From assembly GCA_964593515.1 (NCBI GenBank), contig CAZQJH010000010.1, positions 1 through 23,672 of the forward strand: DNA of 23,672 nt. Direction: 5' to 3'. The position numbers and the translations under genes are program-made. Within the stretch, counting starts at the first letter, position 1. Each line of letters opens with the position of its first letter. Of the stretch, positions 9,601-16,133 are shown piece by piece. The notes under the pieces are model-generated. The model saw only the letters and a program-made list of their open reading frames with translations. It ran no database searches and was not told the DNA's origin. This stretch comes from JAXJYR01 sp964593515 (GTDB lineage Bacteria; Bacillota_I; Bacilli_A; Erysipelotrichales; Erysipelotrichaceae).

Positions 9601-11333
9601 TCGTGATCTTTATAAATTGGCATATTTTCAAGAATGTAATAGAAACTATTTTCATGTGCTGGTTCAAATACAACCGTAGCATCCCCTACTGTTGAACCAT
9701 TAATTGTATGAGAATCTCCATATGCATTACTATAGAAGTTAATAGTTCCATCAGCATTAGTATTATCTTTTAAGTAATCTTTAGATAATTTTGATTTATC
9801 AATGTATACTTTACCATGTGCATCTTGTTTGGTTACTTTAGATTGTAAACCTACCGAATAAACTACACGAATAGGCATTGCCCCATTGTTTGTATGAGTT
9901 TTAACTGAACCATCTTCATTTAAAACAATTTCATTAACACGAAGTGGAATAACTGAAGCTGGAACCTTAATTTCCACAATTTCTTCACCATAACCAAAGA
10001 AATCTTCTACAGTAATAATAATATTTTTAAGTTCTTGGTGACCATATACTGGACTTTCCACAACCCCTTCAAAAGTATAAGTTGTAATATATCCTTCTTT
10101 TGTCACACTCTTATTTGTGAATGTTTGACCTGCATAAATAATCGCTTTAATATCTTTAACTTCCATGTAATCCCCAATTGGGTCAGTATATGTAATATAT
10201 CCATCACTCATTGGGTCATCACCTTTAATTTCCGTTGGAACTTTAGGTGCTGAAATCGCAATGTTTGATACAATTTCATTAAAGACATTCGTTACTGTTG
10301 AAGCGTTGTTTGCATCATAGTAATCATCAACATAATCATATCCTTTAAGTGGATCAACATCATAACCAGTATTTGGATGAGTTAAAGTATATGTATCATT
10401 ACTATTAACACTAATAGTTGCTGTACCAGTATTTTCATTAGCAGTATAATTTTGCCAATAACCTTTAATAGCTGTTTTCATGGTATTAGTTTGACCATTA
10501 TTCCAATATGTACCTGGATCTAATGTCATATAAGCTAAGTTCTTATCTGAACCAGATAATGACGTAATACCCATCCCAATTGAATAAACAGTAGTTCTGT
10601 ATTGACTATTAGCTACATTATAATTACGATCGATAGCTGCTTTCATATAAGCACCTGTCATAATCGCTTTCATACCATTTCCGGCATAAGAACCAGAACC
10701 AGGACCATCATTATGGTTGTCACTTGGTGCCCACCAAGATGTTGAATCAGAAGAATAAGTAGGTGCTCCATCAGATAAGACAATAACTGAAGGTACACGT
10801 TTAACTACTTTATCATTAATTGTAACAGTAGTATTTTTTTCACTAGCTAAAATATTCATTCCCGTATAAAGTCCCATTTGAATATTAGTTCCACCAGAAA
10901 CATGGGTAGTTTTATCAATTTTAGTATTTTTAGAATTAATTGCTTTAGTATATAACTGTGCATAATTACTATTTCCACTTTCTCTACTTAAAGTAAAGTA
11001 ATCAACTTCTTTATTTTGATTATCTTTTGTTTTAGTATAACGATCTAATGGTAATAAGATTTGCGCATCAGGAATATTACTATTGTTACTTACTTGAGTA
11101 TTTCCACTAAAAGCAACAACCGCAACACGTGAATATTCATCAAGAGCTAAAATAGCATCAATGGCATTATTAGTCGCTACGATTGTATTATAAATACGAC
11201 TCTTTCCATTATCCATATTACTGCTACCATTAGACATTGAACCAGAAATATCAATAATTAATACAACATCAACCGGTGCTTGTTCACTTGAAGATACTGA
11301 TTCACTACTAGCTAAAGCGGAATAAGCAACCAA
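3651..11333 (-). CDS. giant sortase-anchored vWA/isopeptide-repeat surface adhesin, main body (frameshifted from its signal peptide)
   Basis: This 2560-codon open frame (TTG at its edge, not a convincing true start) holds nearly all of a wall-anchored adhesin. A von Willebrand A domain comes first (about 20-360) with MIDAS residues DISGS (28-32), a Thr in THVSGGTN and an Asp in VLSDGAP. A bridging region and a prealbumin-like domain (about 700-810) follow. Then come about 13 Spy0128/FctA-like domains (about 815-2510), each with a Lys early, Glu in a [VI]xETN-like motif and Asn in FxNxY, the triad that forms an intramolecular isopeptide bond in pilins. The C-terminus has TPKTG, a hydrophobic helix and a basic tail. 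Upstream of 11333 the same frame continues as ASNEYAGRIWTDKSVYTDDATF, the usual N-terminal sequence of such proteins, and meets the signal-peptide ORF at about 11462. Restoring one G would give a protein of about 2667 aa. As written, the gene is probably not secreted. Confidence 0.9.
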   Translation of the reverse strand: MVAYSALASSESVSSSEQAPVDVVLIIDISGSMSNGSSNMDNGKSRIYNTIVATNNAIDAILALDEYSRVAVVAFSGNTQVSNNSNIPDAQILLPLDRYTKTKDNQNKEVDYFTLSRESGNSNYAQLYTKAINSKNTKIDKTTHVSGGTNIQMGLYTGMNILASEKNTTVTINDKVVKRVPSVIVLSDGAPTYSSDSTSWWAPSDNHNDGPGSGSYAGNGMKAIMTGAYMKAAIDRNYNVANSQYRTTVYSIGMGITSLSGSDKNLAYMTLDPGTYWNNGQTNTMKTAIKGYWQNYTANENTGTATISVNSNDTYTLTHPNTGYDVDPLKGYDYVDDYYDANNASTVTNVFNEIVSNIAISAPKVPTEIKGDDPMSDGYITYTDPIGDYMEVKDIKAIIYAGQTFTNKSVTKEGYITTYTFEGVVESPVYGHQELKNIIITVEDFFGYGEEIVEIKVPASVIPLRVNEIVLNEDGSVKTHTNNGAMPIRVVYSVGLQSKVTKQDAHGKVYIDKSKLSKDYLKDNTNADGTINFYSNAYGDSHTINGSTVGDATVVFEPAHENSFYYILENMPIYKDHDLTQQVTSDEGLGDSTTYYYRLEYYHGNEKVLKAVERTGEQLKQTEIITGDDGYLYRAKGSPRLNRILLFEGTKLYNRTNTAEDFYAPEFDWDGIEKDPKDGYDGCFVIYLGNNGLLTMVAGGDLQISKEVTSDDGLTAPDKTYEFTIELNNGVDNHGEFSYVIVDEDGNNVSEGTLTKLNNKVYLKDGEVATIYGLPADVTYEVVETSVDGFTTTSEGESGIIEAGETSYAYFTNTYKVNPVTWPTSDELKVTKVLDGREWDENDEFNFLLIPYNNAPLPANYDSDKGVVVKGSQVSGSEVSFNFGTIEFTKPGTFRYIIVEDEPENDAYLPGMTYSRAVYRVVVNVVDNGDGTLSVSDSEVQRLYNDLGEQLFTYDDNNQIVMNPGQGSEDEIIFTNKYAVGPVIRVPVAFKEYKDNSGQKPLVSGMFDFELKAIGIVENNVVVDTDISKVPMPSGSINGTCITTNEGRTITFPGVEFTQDLVPDGSDSITYRYQMSEVIPTNKVNGMTYDETVYTIDVVVELDPTSDVLKVSAIYPNDERVVTFHNEYTPNSVSTSINGLKTLVGRDMKANEKFEFNLTPNTATTQAINDGLVVVPSYKAYVMNGKDSQAQGFSFANITFKKAGTYVFRVNETKGDEASVTYDDSVVRVSIVVDDTNDDGNLEIVSITYNNGKNAAEFTNTYTSTYKGDGVSLIGSKNLTGKTLLEGEFFFDVTLFHNDVYMGSRLVSHSGDASGNDGVYTGTIDIIKDAKYVEPGKYEYRISEVIPHNPVGGTTYDNSNFRYTVIVEDDLEGNLVVTSTTLEKSVDGTWTTADYVVFNNTYKTENVKVTMPLINKLIDGQRVDGLKEGEFSFTISVLSAQSSDGVILPSVTTVANKANGNIVFDEITFTKAGTYYIAVQEVVPADEDKVPGITYSTQNIVAEYTVVDNRNGHLTATLTGLHGGNNITNIYRAQAAEATIEITKDFSGRVNDEWLASDKFDFEVKVDDEATLTAIENEDIVFTFDDEVNHSTTYTITDKDDKASVNITVNKPGTYKFKVSEINGGIAGVTYDTNVKEVTIIATDDSANAKIVVDVNNTSTNKATLNFTNTYQSSASDPLSLSATKVVSASDGNSYTLVGGEFSFVIEGVDNVPMPTNTTVTNDADGKVVFGNIEFNERGTYYYTIREVQGELGGMSYDGSVYNVKVVVKDDYATAKLVVETTITNQDGEDVEIIFNNTYNPDETNVVIFGNKELRSEHKDLVKDEFEFTIRALTPNAPIPSDYKATNSATGSFQFAAITFNQVGIYKYEVKETNLGKDGYTYDDKVYIVTITVTDDNGQLKASVDGLGTIDEATIKFVNEYKPSTTQATIEANKVLVGRDLVADEFTFNLYDKNNELVATATNDASGKVTFTLDFDKAGKHKYTIKETNNGLVGITYDETVYDVVVDVNDHEGHLKVDAINYLRDGVVYSNVQFENNYKPTSTELIINGTKQLSGRELKGEEFSFELKDSDGNLISAATNDADGSFNFARMVYSEVGTYNYTVSETNNGLAGVTYDEKVYNVKVVVEDQGGYLEVTSIVYTLADGRVNDVVFNNSYKASDTELVIKANKQLEGRELVAEEFNFVIKDNEGKVVASATNKANGQVEFSKIVYTKVGTYNYTISETNDNLAGITYDETVYNVSVVVEDKGGYLEVTSVTYEVANDEVENIVFNNTYKPAPVDFVISGVKHLEGRDLKANEFEFVLKDDAEQLVAKVSNDADGKFSFEAITYEEAGTYYYTISETNNALGGVTYDEKVYNVEVVVADNSGKLEIVKVTYTSDDVSSEDVIFNNIYKAKDVEIEISAIKNLTGRELKEGEFTFVIKNSNDEIISKTTNTKDGKVVFDKINFTEAGTYTFVVSEESGNDKDVTYDKTQYLVTVEVVDNENGDLVVKSVVITKVDNEEVVNDIIFVNTYTEVEKPKEDTPKTGDTTNMGLWVVMLAVSALGLLITSYQERKDYARK
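3654..3767 (-). other. C-terminal cell-wall sorting signal
   Basis: The adhesin ends with T-P-K-T-G-D (TPKTG codons at 3753-3767), a hydrophobic stretch from about GLWVVMLAVSALGLLI, and a basic tail (RKDYARK). This is the sortase-substrate layout, with Thr in place of the usual Leu of LPXTG. Covalent wall anchoring is inferred from known sortase biology; no sortase gene is in the window. Confidence 0.85.
3795..8895 (-). repeat. about 13 tandem Spy0128/FctA-like protein repeats
   Basis: Repeats begin at roughly 8893, 8400, 7953, 7550, 7125, 6740, 6325, 5936, 5570, 5219, 4865, 4511 and 4157 (reading down the minus strand). The last five are regular, with periods of 351-354 bp (117-118 codons). 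They share the pattern K-x-L-x-GR[ED]L, EF-x-F, ATN-x-ADG, GTYxYT[IV]SETNN, G[VI]TYDExVYNV, VFNNxYK. The first eight are longer and more divergent. The pattern suggests recent duplication at the wall-proximal end. Confidence 0.85.
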
Positions 11334-11359
11334 GAAATCTTCACCGTTATTTTTCTCAT

Positions 11360-11653
11360 TTAATTTAATCGTTGAGGTTCCACCACCGAATATATCAAAA
11401 GTCGCATCATCGGTATAAACTGATTTATCCGTCCAAATACGCCCAGCATATTCATTAGAAGCCCATCTCCTAAAGATTCATTATATTTATTTGATGTATC
11501 TAAATCACTAACCTTGTTACCAGCTCCACCTGTATATGTATAAGTATCAGCTTGTAAAGGTAAGATAGATGATAATGACAAACAGTTTAAAACCATTGCC
11601 AAACATAGAGTAATGCTAAAAAATTTCTTCCAAATAGTTGTTTTTTTGTTCAT
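11360..11653 (-). CDS. signal-peptide fragment of the giant surface adhesin (N-terminal part, frameshifted)
   Basis: This 97-codon ORF starts with a clear Sec signal peptide: a basic start (MNKKTTIWKK), a hydrophobic core FFSITLCLAMVLNCLSLSSIL and a likely cleavage site near LQA-DTY. The mature part (TYTGGAGNKVSDLDTSNKYNESLGDG) matches the usual start of vWA surface proteins. After GDG the frame changes: the remaining ~33 codons (LLMNMLGVFGR...) are out-of-frame sequence ending in TAA. A strong Shine-Dalgarno AGGAGG lies 9 nt before the ATG. It belongs to the same gene as the ORF below it; one extra G in the GGG at 11462-11464 would join them. Confidence 0.85.
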   Translation of the reverse strand: MNKKTTIWKKFFSITLCLAMVLNCLSLSSILPLQADTYTYTGGAGNKVSDLDTSNKYNESLGDGLLMNMLGVFGRINQFIPMMRLLIYSVVEPQRLN

Positions 11654-11689
11654 AAAGTTGTCCTCCTGTTAGGTTAAATTAGTTGTATC

Positions 11690-11720
11690 AATAAGTTCCC
11701 CCATGCTACACAAACTTATT
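11690..11720 (-). other. leader hairpin close to the adhesin RBS
   Basis: A perfect 8-bp inverted repeat (AATAAGTT / AACTTATT) with a 15-nt loop lies about 25 nt upstream of the adhesin Shine-Dalgarno sequence. The loop contains GTGTAGCATGGGGG on the minus strand. It does not match a riboswitch class I recognise. Confidence 0.45.
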
Positions 11721-11741
11721 AAAAGAATTTCATTAAAAGTA

Positions 11742-11760
11742 CAGGCGGGCAGCACGCCTG
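11742..11760 (-). other. GC-rich hairpin in the adhesin leader
   Basis: CAGGCG / CGCCTG form a 6-bp GC-rich stem (plus a G-T pair) around a 7-nt loop, in otherwise very AT-rich DNA. It is followed by ACTTTTAAT on the minus strand, so a weak attenuator is possible but the T tract is short. No known RNA family recognised. Confidence 0.45.
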
Positions 11761-11809
11761 CTAACCAGATAATTCACAATCCATTATATTTCACCTTCTT
11801 TATATCTTA

Positions 11810-11862
11810 TGGTAAGTTATATATTGGTTATATGTTTTAAATTACATATACACTTCTTACCA
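11810..11862 (-). other. nested hairpin at the 5' end of the adhesin leader
   Basis: Outer arms TGGTAAG / CTTACCA (11810-11816 and 11856-11862) enclose inner arms TATATGT / ACATATA (11829-11835 and 11844-11850). The structure begins only a few nucleotides after the predicted transcription start (about 11868), where a 5' hairpin could stabilise the long mRNA. Pairing is seen; function is inferred. Confidence 0.4.
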
Positions 11863-11874
11863 CCTTATACATAG

Positions 11875-11902
11875 ATTATATCACAAGTTTTCCATATTTC
11901 AA
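11875..11902 (-). promoter_or_regulatory. predicted SigA-type promoter of the adhesin gene
   Basis: The minus strand has TTGAAA (11902-11897), a 16-bp spacer and TATAAT (11880-11875) with an extended TG one base upstream of the -10. Transcription would start near 11868, giving a leader of about 215 nt. One ATCAC motif of the upstream array overlaps the -10 region. Confidence 0.75.
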
Positions 11903-12143
11903 CTATTTTATAACAAAAAATACATAAAACGTGATGAATGAAAGAAATGTAAAATATCCCTCTATATAGTATAAATGTGATAAACAATACCATTTATCAC
12001 ATATGTTGCTTATTCATAAACAAATTGTAGTTATTTGTATATCACACACAAACAATTATACCCATCACGATTTCACTTATCCACAACCATCATAAATTCA
12101 TCACATTTTAAAGCTTAAATTGTGATGAATTTTTTTCAATCAC
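11880..12143. promoter_or_regulatory. cluster of nine ATCAC/GTGAT motifs upstream of the adhesin promoter
   Basis: ATCAC or its complement occurs at about 11880, 11931, 11977, 11996, 12041, 12064, 12100, 12122 and 12139. Oriented alike, the sites resemble TTYATCACA with AT-rich flanks. Two pairs form inverted repeats: 11975-12002 (10-bp arms, 8-nt spacer) and 12094-12132 (12-bp arms AAATTCATCACA, 15-nt spacer). The region is noncoding, lies between the rpoC terminator and the adhesin promoter, and fills most of the 535-bp gap. It looks like a multi-site operator for an unidentified DNA-binding protein. Confidence 0.5.
12077..12085 (+). promoter_or_regulatory. perfect DnaA-box match
   Basis: TTATCCACA is identical to the consensus DnaA box. 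It is isolated, so it is not evidence of a replication origin. It could be a DnaA regulatory site or chance. Confidence 0.3.
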
Positions 12144-12149
12144 AACCAC

Positions 12150-12181
12150 AAAAAAAAGCATTGTCTTCACGACAATGCTTT
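12150..12181 (-). terminator. intrinsic terminator after rpoC
   Basis: The minus strand forms AAAGCATTGTC-GTGAA-GACAATGCTTT followed by a run of Ts, starting 7 nt after the rpoC stop. It ends the rpoBC transcript and is nearly identical to the terminator after the adhesin gene. Confidence 0.92.
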
Positions 12182-12188
12182 AGATTTA

Positions 12189-15100
12189 TTAAGCTAATTC
12201 TGTTTCATCAACAATTGATAAATCAGCTAATGAATCATCAATGTTTTCAACGATATCCATTACTTGTGTTTGCATATCTTCAACATCAACATTAACTTCA
12301 GTATCAGTATCAACGTTTACTACTTCAGGTAAATCTCCACCTAAATAAATATTATCATATTCTTTAGCTTCTAAATTACGTTGTAAACGTTTTTCACGTA
12401 ATTCATTAGCACGTTCTTTAATAATATCATTAGTTGGACGATCACCATTACATCCAGTACCAGCAGGGATTAACTTACCGATGATTACATTTTCTTTTAA
12501 TCCAATTAAGTGGTCTTTCTTACCTTTAATAGCAGCATCAGTTAATACTTTAGTAGTTTCTTGGAATGATGCAGCTGATAAGAATGAATCAGTTTCTACA
12601 GAAGCTTTAGAAATACCTAATAATACTGGTTTAAATGAAGCTGGTGTTTTACCTTCTAATAAAGTTTTACGGTTAACTTTCGTAATTTCAGTTAATGAAA
12701 TTTGTACTCCGGCATTAAGTCCAGTATCGTTACCTTCTAAGACAACTACTTTTCTTAACATTTGACGAATCATAACCTCAATGTGTTTATCAGAAATTTC
12801 AATACCTTGACTAGCATAAACTTTCTTAACTTCTTTTAAGATATAATTTTGTACTTGTTTAACTCCCGCAACTTTTAATAATTCTTTTGGATCAACTTGA
12901 CCTTCAGTAATTTTATCTCCAGCTTCAACACTAGATCCTACTTTTAACCAAGAACGAATTGCTTGAGCTAAAGTTACTTTGTGGACAATACTTTCTTTAT
13001 CATTTGTAACTGTTACTTCATAACCAGTTTCAACTTGATCAATAGCTGTAATTTCTCCACTAATTTGTGCTAATACAGCTACCCCTTTTGGACAACGTGC
13101 TTCGAATAATTCTTCAACACGTGGTAACCCTTGAGTGATATCTCCACCATCAGCACTTGCTACCCCTCCAGTATGGAAAGTACGCATTGTTAATTGGGTA
13201 CCAGGTTCCCCAATTGATTGAGCAGCCATAATACCTACAGATTCTCCAACTTCTACATCTTTTCCAGTAGCCATGTTACGTCCATAACATTTACGACATA
13301 CCCCTTGGATAGATTTACAAGTGAAGGCACTTCTAATTTCAACTTGTTCAATACCAGCATTAACGATTGCTGTCGCAATTTCTTCAGTAATGAATTCATC
13401 ACTACCAATAATTAATTCGTTAGTTTGTGGATTGAATACATCTTGTTTTGTATAACGACCAACTAAACGATCATATAATGATTCAAGTGTTTGGTTGTTT
13501 TTACGATCAACGATTGCTTCAACAACATATCCTCTATCTGTTCCACAATCATCTTCTTTAACGATTACATCTTGAGCAACGTCTACTAAACGTCTTGTTA
13601 AGTAACCAGATTCAGCTGTTTTTAACGCTGTATCCGTTAACCCTTTACGTACCCCATGCGTACTAATGAAGAACTCAGATACATTTAATCCTTCACGGAA
13701 ACATGAGTAGATAGGAACCTCGATTAAGCTTGGTACATATTCACCTTTAGCTGATTTAGATTGAGATGGTTTAGCCATTAATCCACGCATACCAGCTAAT
13801 TGGGTAAAGTTTGATGTATTACCACGAGCCCCAGATGTCGCCATCATGTTAATTGGGTTTTTACGAGGTAAGTTACCTAATAACTCTTTCGCAATATCAT
13901 CTTTTACATCAGCCCATAATTTGTTTAAGTGACGTTCCCATTCTTGCATTGTAAGTTTACCTTTTTGACGTAAACGTTTTAATTCTTCGGCTTTAGCCTT
14001 ACCATATTCTACGTGGTCTTCTTTATGAGGAGCCACTTCGATATCTGATAATGATACAGTAATACCAGCTACAGTAGAGTAACGGAATCCCATATCTTTA
14101 ATTTCATCAAGAATTTCAGAAGTTTTTACGGTAGAGTAACGTTTGAATACTTCTCCGATTACTTTTCCTAAATCTTTTTTCTTGAATGCTTCAATTACAT
14201 ATTCACCATTCTTAGTTTGTTCATCTAATTCAGCGATTTTAGCTTTAATATCAGTACCCATATCTAAGAAGTATTTTTCAGGTGTAGCCACAAAGTTTGC
14301 AGCACTTACTTCGTTTAAGTAAGGGAAATCGCTAGGGAAAATGTTATTGAAAATAACTTTACCAACTGTTGTGATTAAGTATTTGTTTTGTTGTTCTTCA
14401 GTAAATGAAGTTTTATTTAATGCTCTTACTGGAATTGCAATACGGTTGTGTAAGTGAATATCTGACATTTGGTATGCAATTAAGATTTCGTTTAAGTCAG
14501 CAAATACACGTCCTTGGTTTTTACCATAGTTACGCCAAATTTCAGCTTGTTTAGGACAATTTACTGCTTCATAACGTTGAGCTTCTTCTTCAAATTCATA
14601 TGCAGTTTCTTCCATTGTTAAGTAGAAGTTACCCATAACCATGTCTTGCCCAGGTGTTACGATTGGTTTACCATCTTTTGGACCAAGAATGTTATTAGAA
14701 CCTAACATCATTACTAATGCTTCAGCTCTTGCTTCTTCACTTAATGGAACGTGAACCGCCATTTGGTCCCCATCGAAGTCGGCATTGAATGCAGTACATA
14801 CTAATGGGTGAAGACGTAATGCACGTCCTTCTACTAATTTAGGTTTGAATGCTTGAATACCTAAACGGTGAAGTGTAGGTGCACGGTTCATTAATACTGG
14901 ATATCCTTCGATTACACTTTCCACAATATCCCAAATACGTGGATCTTGTTTTTCAATTAATTTTTCAGCTTGTCTTGGATTTCCACCAATACCACGTAAT
15001 ACAATTTCATTGATTACAAATGGTTTGAATAATTGAATTGCCATTTCACGAGGAATACCACATTGGTACATTTTTAAGTCTGGTCCTACCGCAATTACTG

Positions 15101-16130
15101 AACGTCCAGAGAAGTCAACACGTTTTCCTAATAAGTTTTGACGGAAACGTCCTTGTTTCCCTTTTAATGAGTGAGATAAAGATTTTAAAGCTCTTCCTCC
15201 CGCTCCAGTAATTGGTTTAGAACGACGACCATTATCAATTAAGGCATCAACAGATTCTTGTAACATACGTTTTTCGTTTTGTACGATAATCGCTGGTGTT
15301 CCTAATTCTAATAATTTCTTTAAACGGTTATTACGAGTAATAACACGACGATATAAGTCATTTAAATCACTTGTTGCGAAACGACCACCATCTAATTGAA
15401 GCATTGGTCTTAAATCAGGTGGAATAACTGGAATGTTAGTAAGAATCATCCATTCAGGTTTGTTATCTGAATTACGGAATGCTTGCACAGTATCTAAACG
15501 TTTGATTAATTTCTTACGTTTTTCACCTTGTGTTTTTTCAAGTTGTTCTTGAATTGATTCGTATTCTTTATCTAAATCAACTTCTTTTAATAAAGTTAAA
15601 ACAGCTTCAGCCCCTGTTTGAGCAGTAAAGCTTCCCGGACCATACGCTCCTTGGCTCGTATAGTCACGGTATTCTTTTTCAGATAATACTTGTTTGTATT
15701 TTAAATCAGTACCTTTAGGATCAGTTACAATCCAAGATACGAAGTAAACTACTTCTTCTAATTCTTTTGGTGTTACATCAAGTAACAATGCCATTCTACT
15801 AGGAATTCCACGTAAGTACCAGATGTGTGCAACTGGAGCTGCCAATTCGATATGACCCATACGTTCACGTCTTACACTTGAACTTGTAATCTCTACATGA
15901 CAACGATCACAAACAAGTCCTTTGTAACGAACTTTTTTATATTTACCACAGTTACATTCCCAGTCTTTACTAGGACCAAAAATTCTTTCACAGAATAATC
16001 CATCTACCTCTGGTTTTTGGGAACGATAGTTAATCGTTTCAGGTTTTTTTACTTCCCCATGACTCCATTCTTTGATTCTTTCTGGAGATGCTAAACTTAC
16101 CTGAATTGAGGCAAAATCATTAACACTCAT
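12189..16130 (-). CDS. rpoC: DNA-directed RNA polymerase subunit beta'
   Basis: This 1313-aa protein is the beta' subunit, which carries the catalytic magnesium site. Visible landmarks are the N-terminal zinc ribbon (CNCGKYKKVRYKGLVCDRCH), the active-site motif NADFDGDQMAVH near residue 450, the MMATSGARG segment, and the second zinc site (CKSIQGVCRKCYG). The family core is complete. It is over 100 residues longer than the Bacillus subunit and close to mollicute sizes. The last ~40 residues are acidic (DTDTEVNVDVEDMQ...DETELA). The ATG lies 3 nt after rpoB's first stop, with its GGAGG inside the rpoB coding end, so the two subunits are translationally coupled. An intrinsic terminator follows at once. 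Confidence 0.99.
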   Translation of the reverse strand: MSVNDFASIQVSLASPERIKEWSHGEVKKPETINYRSQKPEVDGLFCERIFGPSKDWECNCGKYKKVRYKGLVCDRCHVEITSSSVRRERMGHIELAAPVAHIWYLRGIPSRMALLLDVTPKELEEVVYFVSWIVTDPKGTDLKYKQVLSEKEYRDYTSQGAYGPGSFTAQTGAEAVLTLLKEVDLDKEYESIQEQLEKTQGEKRKKLIKRLDTVQAFRNSDNKPEWMILTNIPVIPPDLRPMLQLDGGRFATSDLNDLYRRVITRNNRLKKLLELGTPAIIVQNEKRMLQESVDALIDNGRRSKPITGAGGRALKSLSHSLKGKQGRFRQNLLGKRVDFSGRSVIAVGPDLKMYQCGIPREMAIQLFKPFVINEIVLRGIGGNPRQAEKLIEKQDPRIWDIVESVIEGYPVLMNRAPTLHRLGIQAFKPKLVEGRALRLHPLVCTAFNADFDGDQMAVHVPLSEEARAEALVMMLGSNNILGPKDGKPIVTPGQDMVMGNFYLTMEETAYEFEEEAQRYEAVNCPKQAEIWRNYGKNQGRVFADLNEILIAYQMSDIHLHNRIAIPVRALNKTSFTEEQQNKYLITTVGKVIFNNIFPSDFPYLNEVSAANFVATPEKYFLDMGTDIKAKIAELDEQTKNGEYVIEAFKKKDLGKVIGEVFKRYSTVKTSEILDEIKDMGFRYSTVAGITVSLSDIEVAPHKEDHVEYGKAKAEELKRLRQKGKLTMQEWERHLNKLWADVKDDIAKELLGNLPRKNPINMMATSGARGNTSNFTQLAGMRGLMAKPSQSKSAKGEYVPSLIEVPIYSCFREGLNVSEFFISTHGVRKGLTDTALKTAESGYLTRRLVDVAQDVIVKEDDCGTDRGYVVEAIVDRKNNQTLESLYDRLVGRYTKQDVFNPQTNELIIGSDEFITEEIATAIVNAGIEQVEIRSAFTCKSIQGVCRKCYGRNMATGKDVEVGESVGIMAAQSIGEPGTQLTMRTFHTGGVASADGGDITQGLPRVEELFEARCPKGVAVLAQISGEITAIDQVETGYEVTVTNDKESIVHKVTLAQAIRSWLKVGSSVEAGDKITEGQVDPKELLKVAGVKQVQNYILKEVKKVYASQGIEISDKHIEVMIRQMLRKVVVLEGNDTGLNAGVQISLTEITKVNRKTLLEGKTPASFKPVLLGISKASVETDSFLSAASFQETTKVLTDAAIKGKKDHLIGLKENVIIGKLIPAGTGCNGDRPTNDIIKERANELREKRLQRNLEAKEYDNIYLGGDLPEVVNVDTDTEVNVDVEDMQTQVMDIVENIDDSLADLSIVDETELA

Positions 16131-16133
16131 CTA

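Noticed and set aside
11455..11480. Programmed -1 frameshifting to join the two adhesin ORFs
   Set aside because: An AGGAG-like sequence precedes the shift, but it is only about 4 nt away, there is no slippery heptamer (X XXY YYZ), and GGG-C is a poor slip site. A mutation or base-calling error is simpler.
11654..11868. Known riboswitch (cyclic-di-GMP or preQ1) in the adhesin leader
   Set aside because: The conserved core sequences of these classes are not visible; only generic hairpins are seen.
11654..12188. Replication origin or plasmid iteron region
   Set aside because: Repeats, AT-richness and one DnaA box are suggestive, but there is only one box, no replication gene nearby, and the repeats lie naturally upstream of a promoter.
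12481..12765. Plus-strand ORFs inside rpoC, rpoB, the adhesin and ribosomal genes
   Set aside because: They lie wholly antisense to well-supported genes, lack an RBS and have biased compositions typical of shadow frames.
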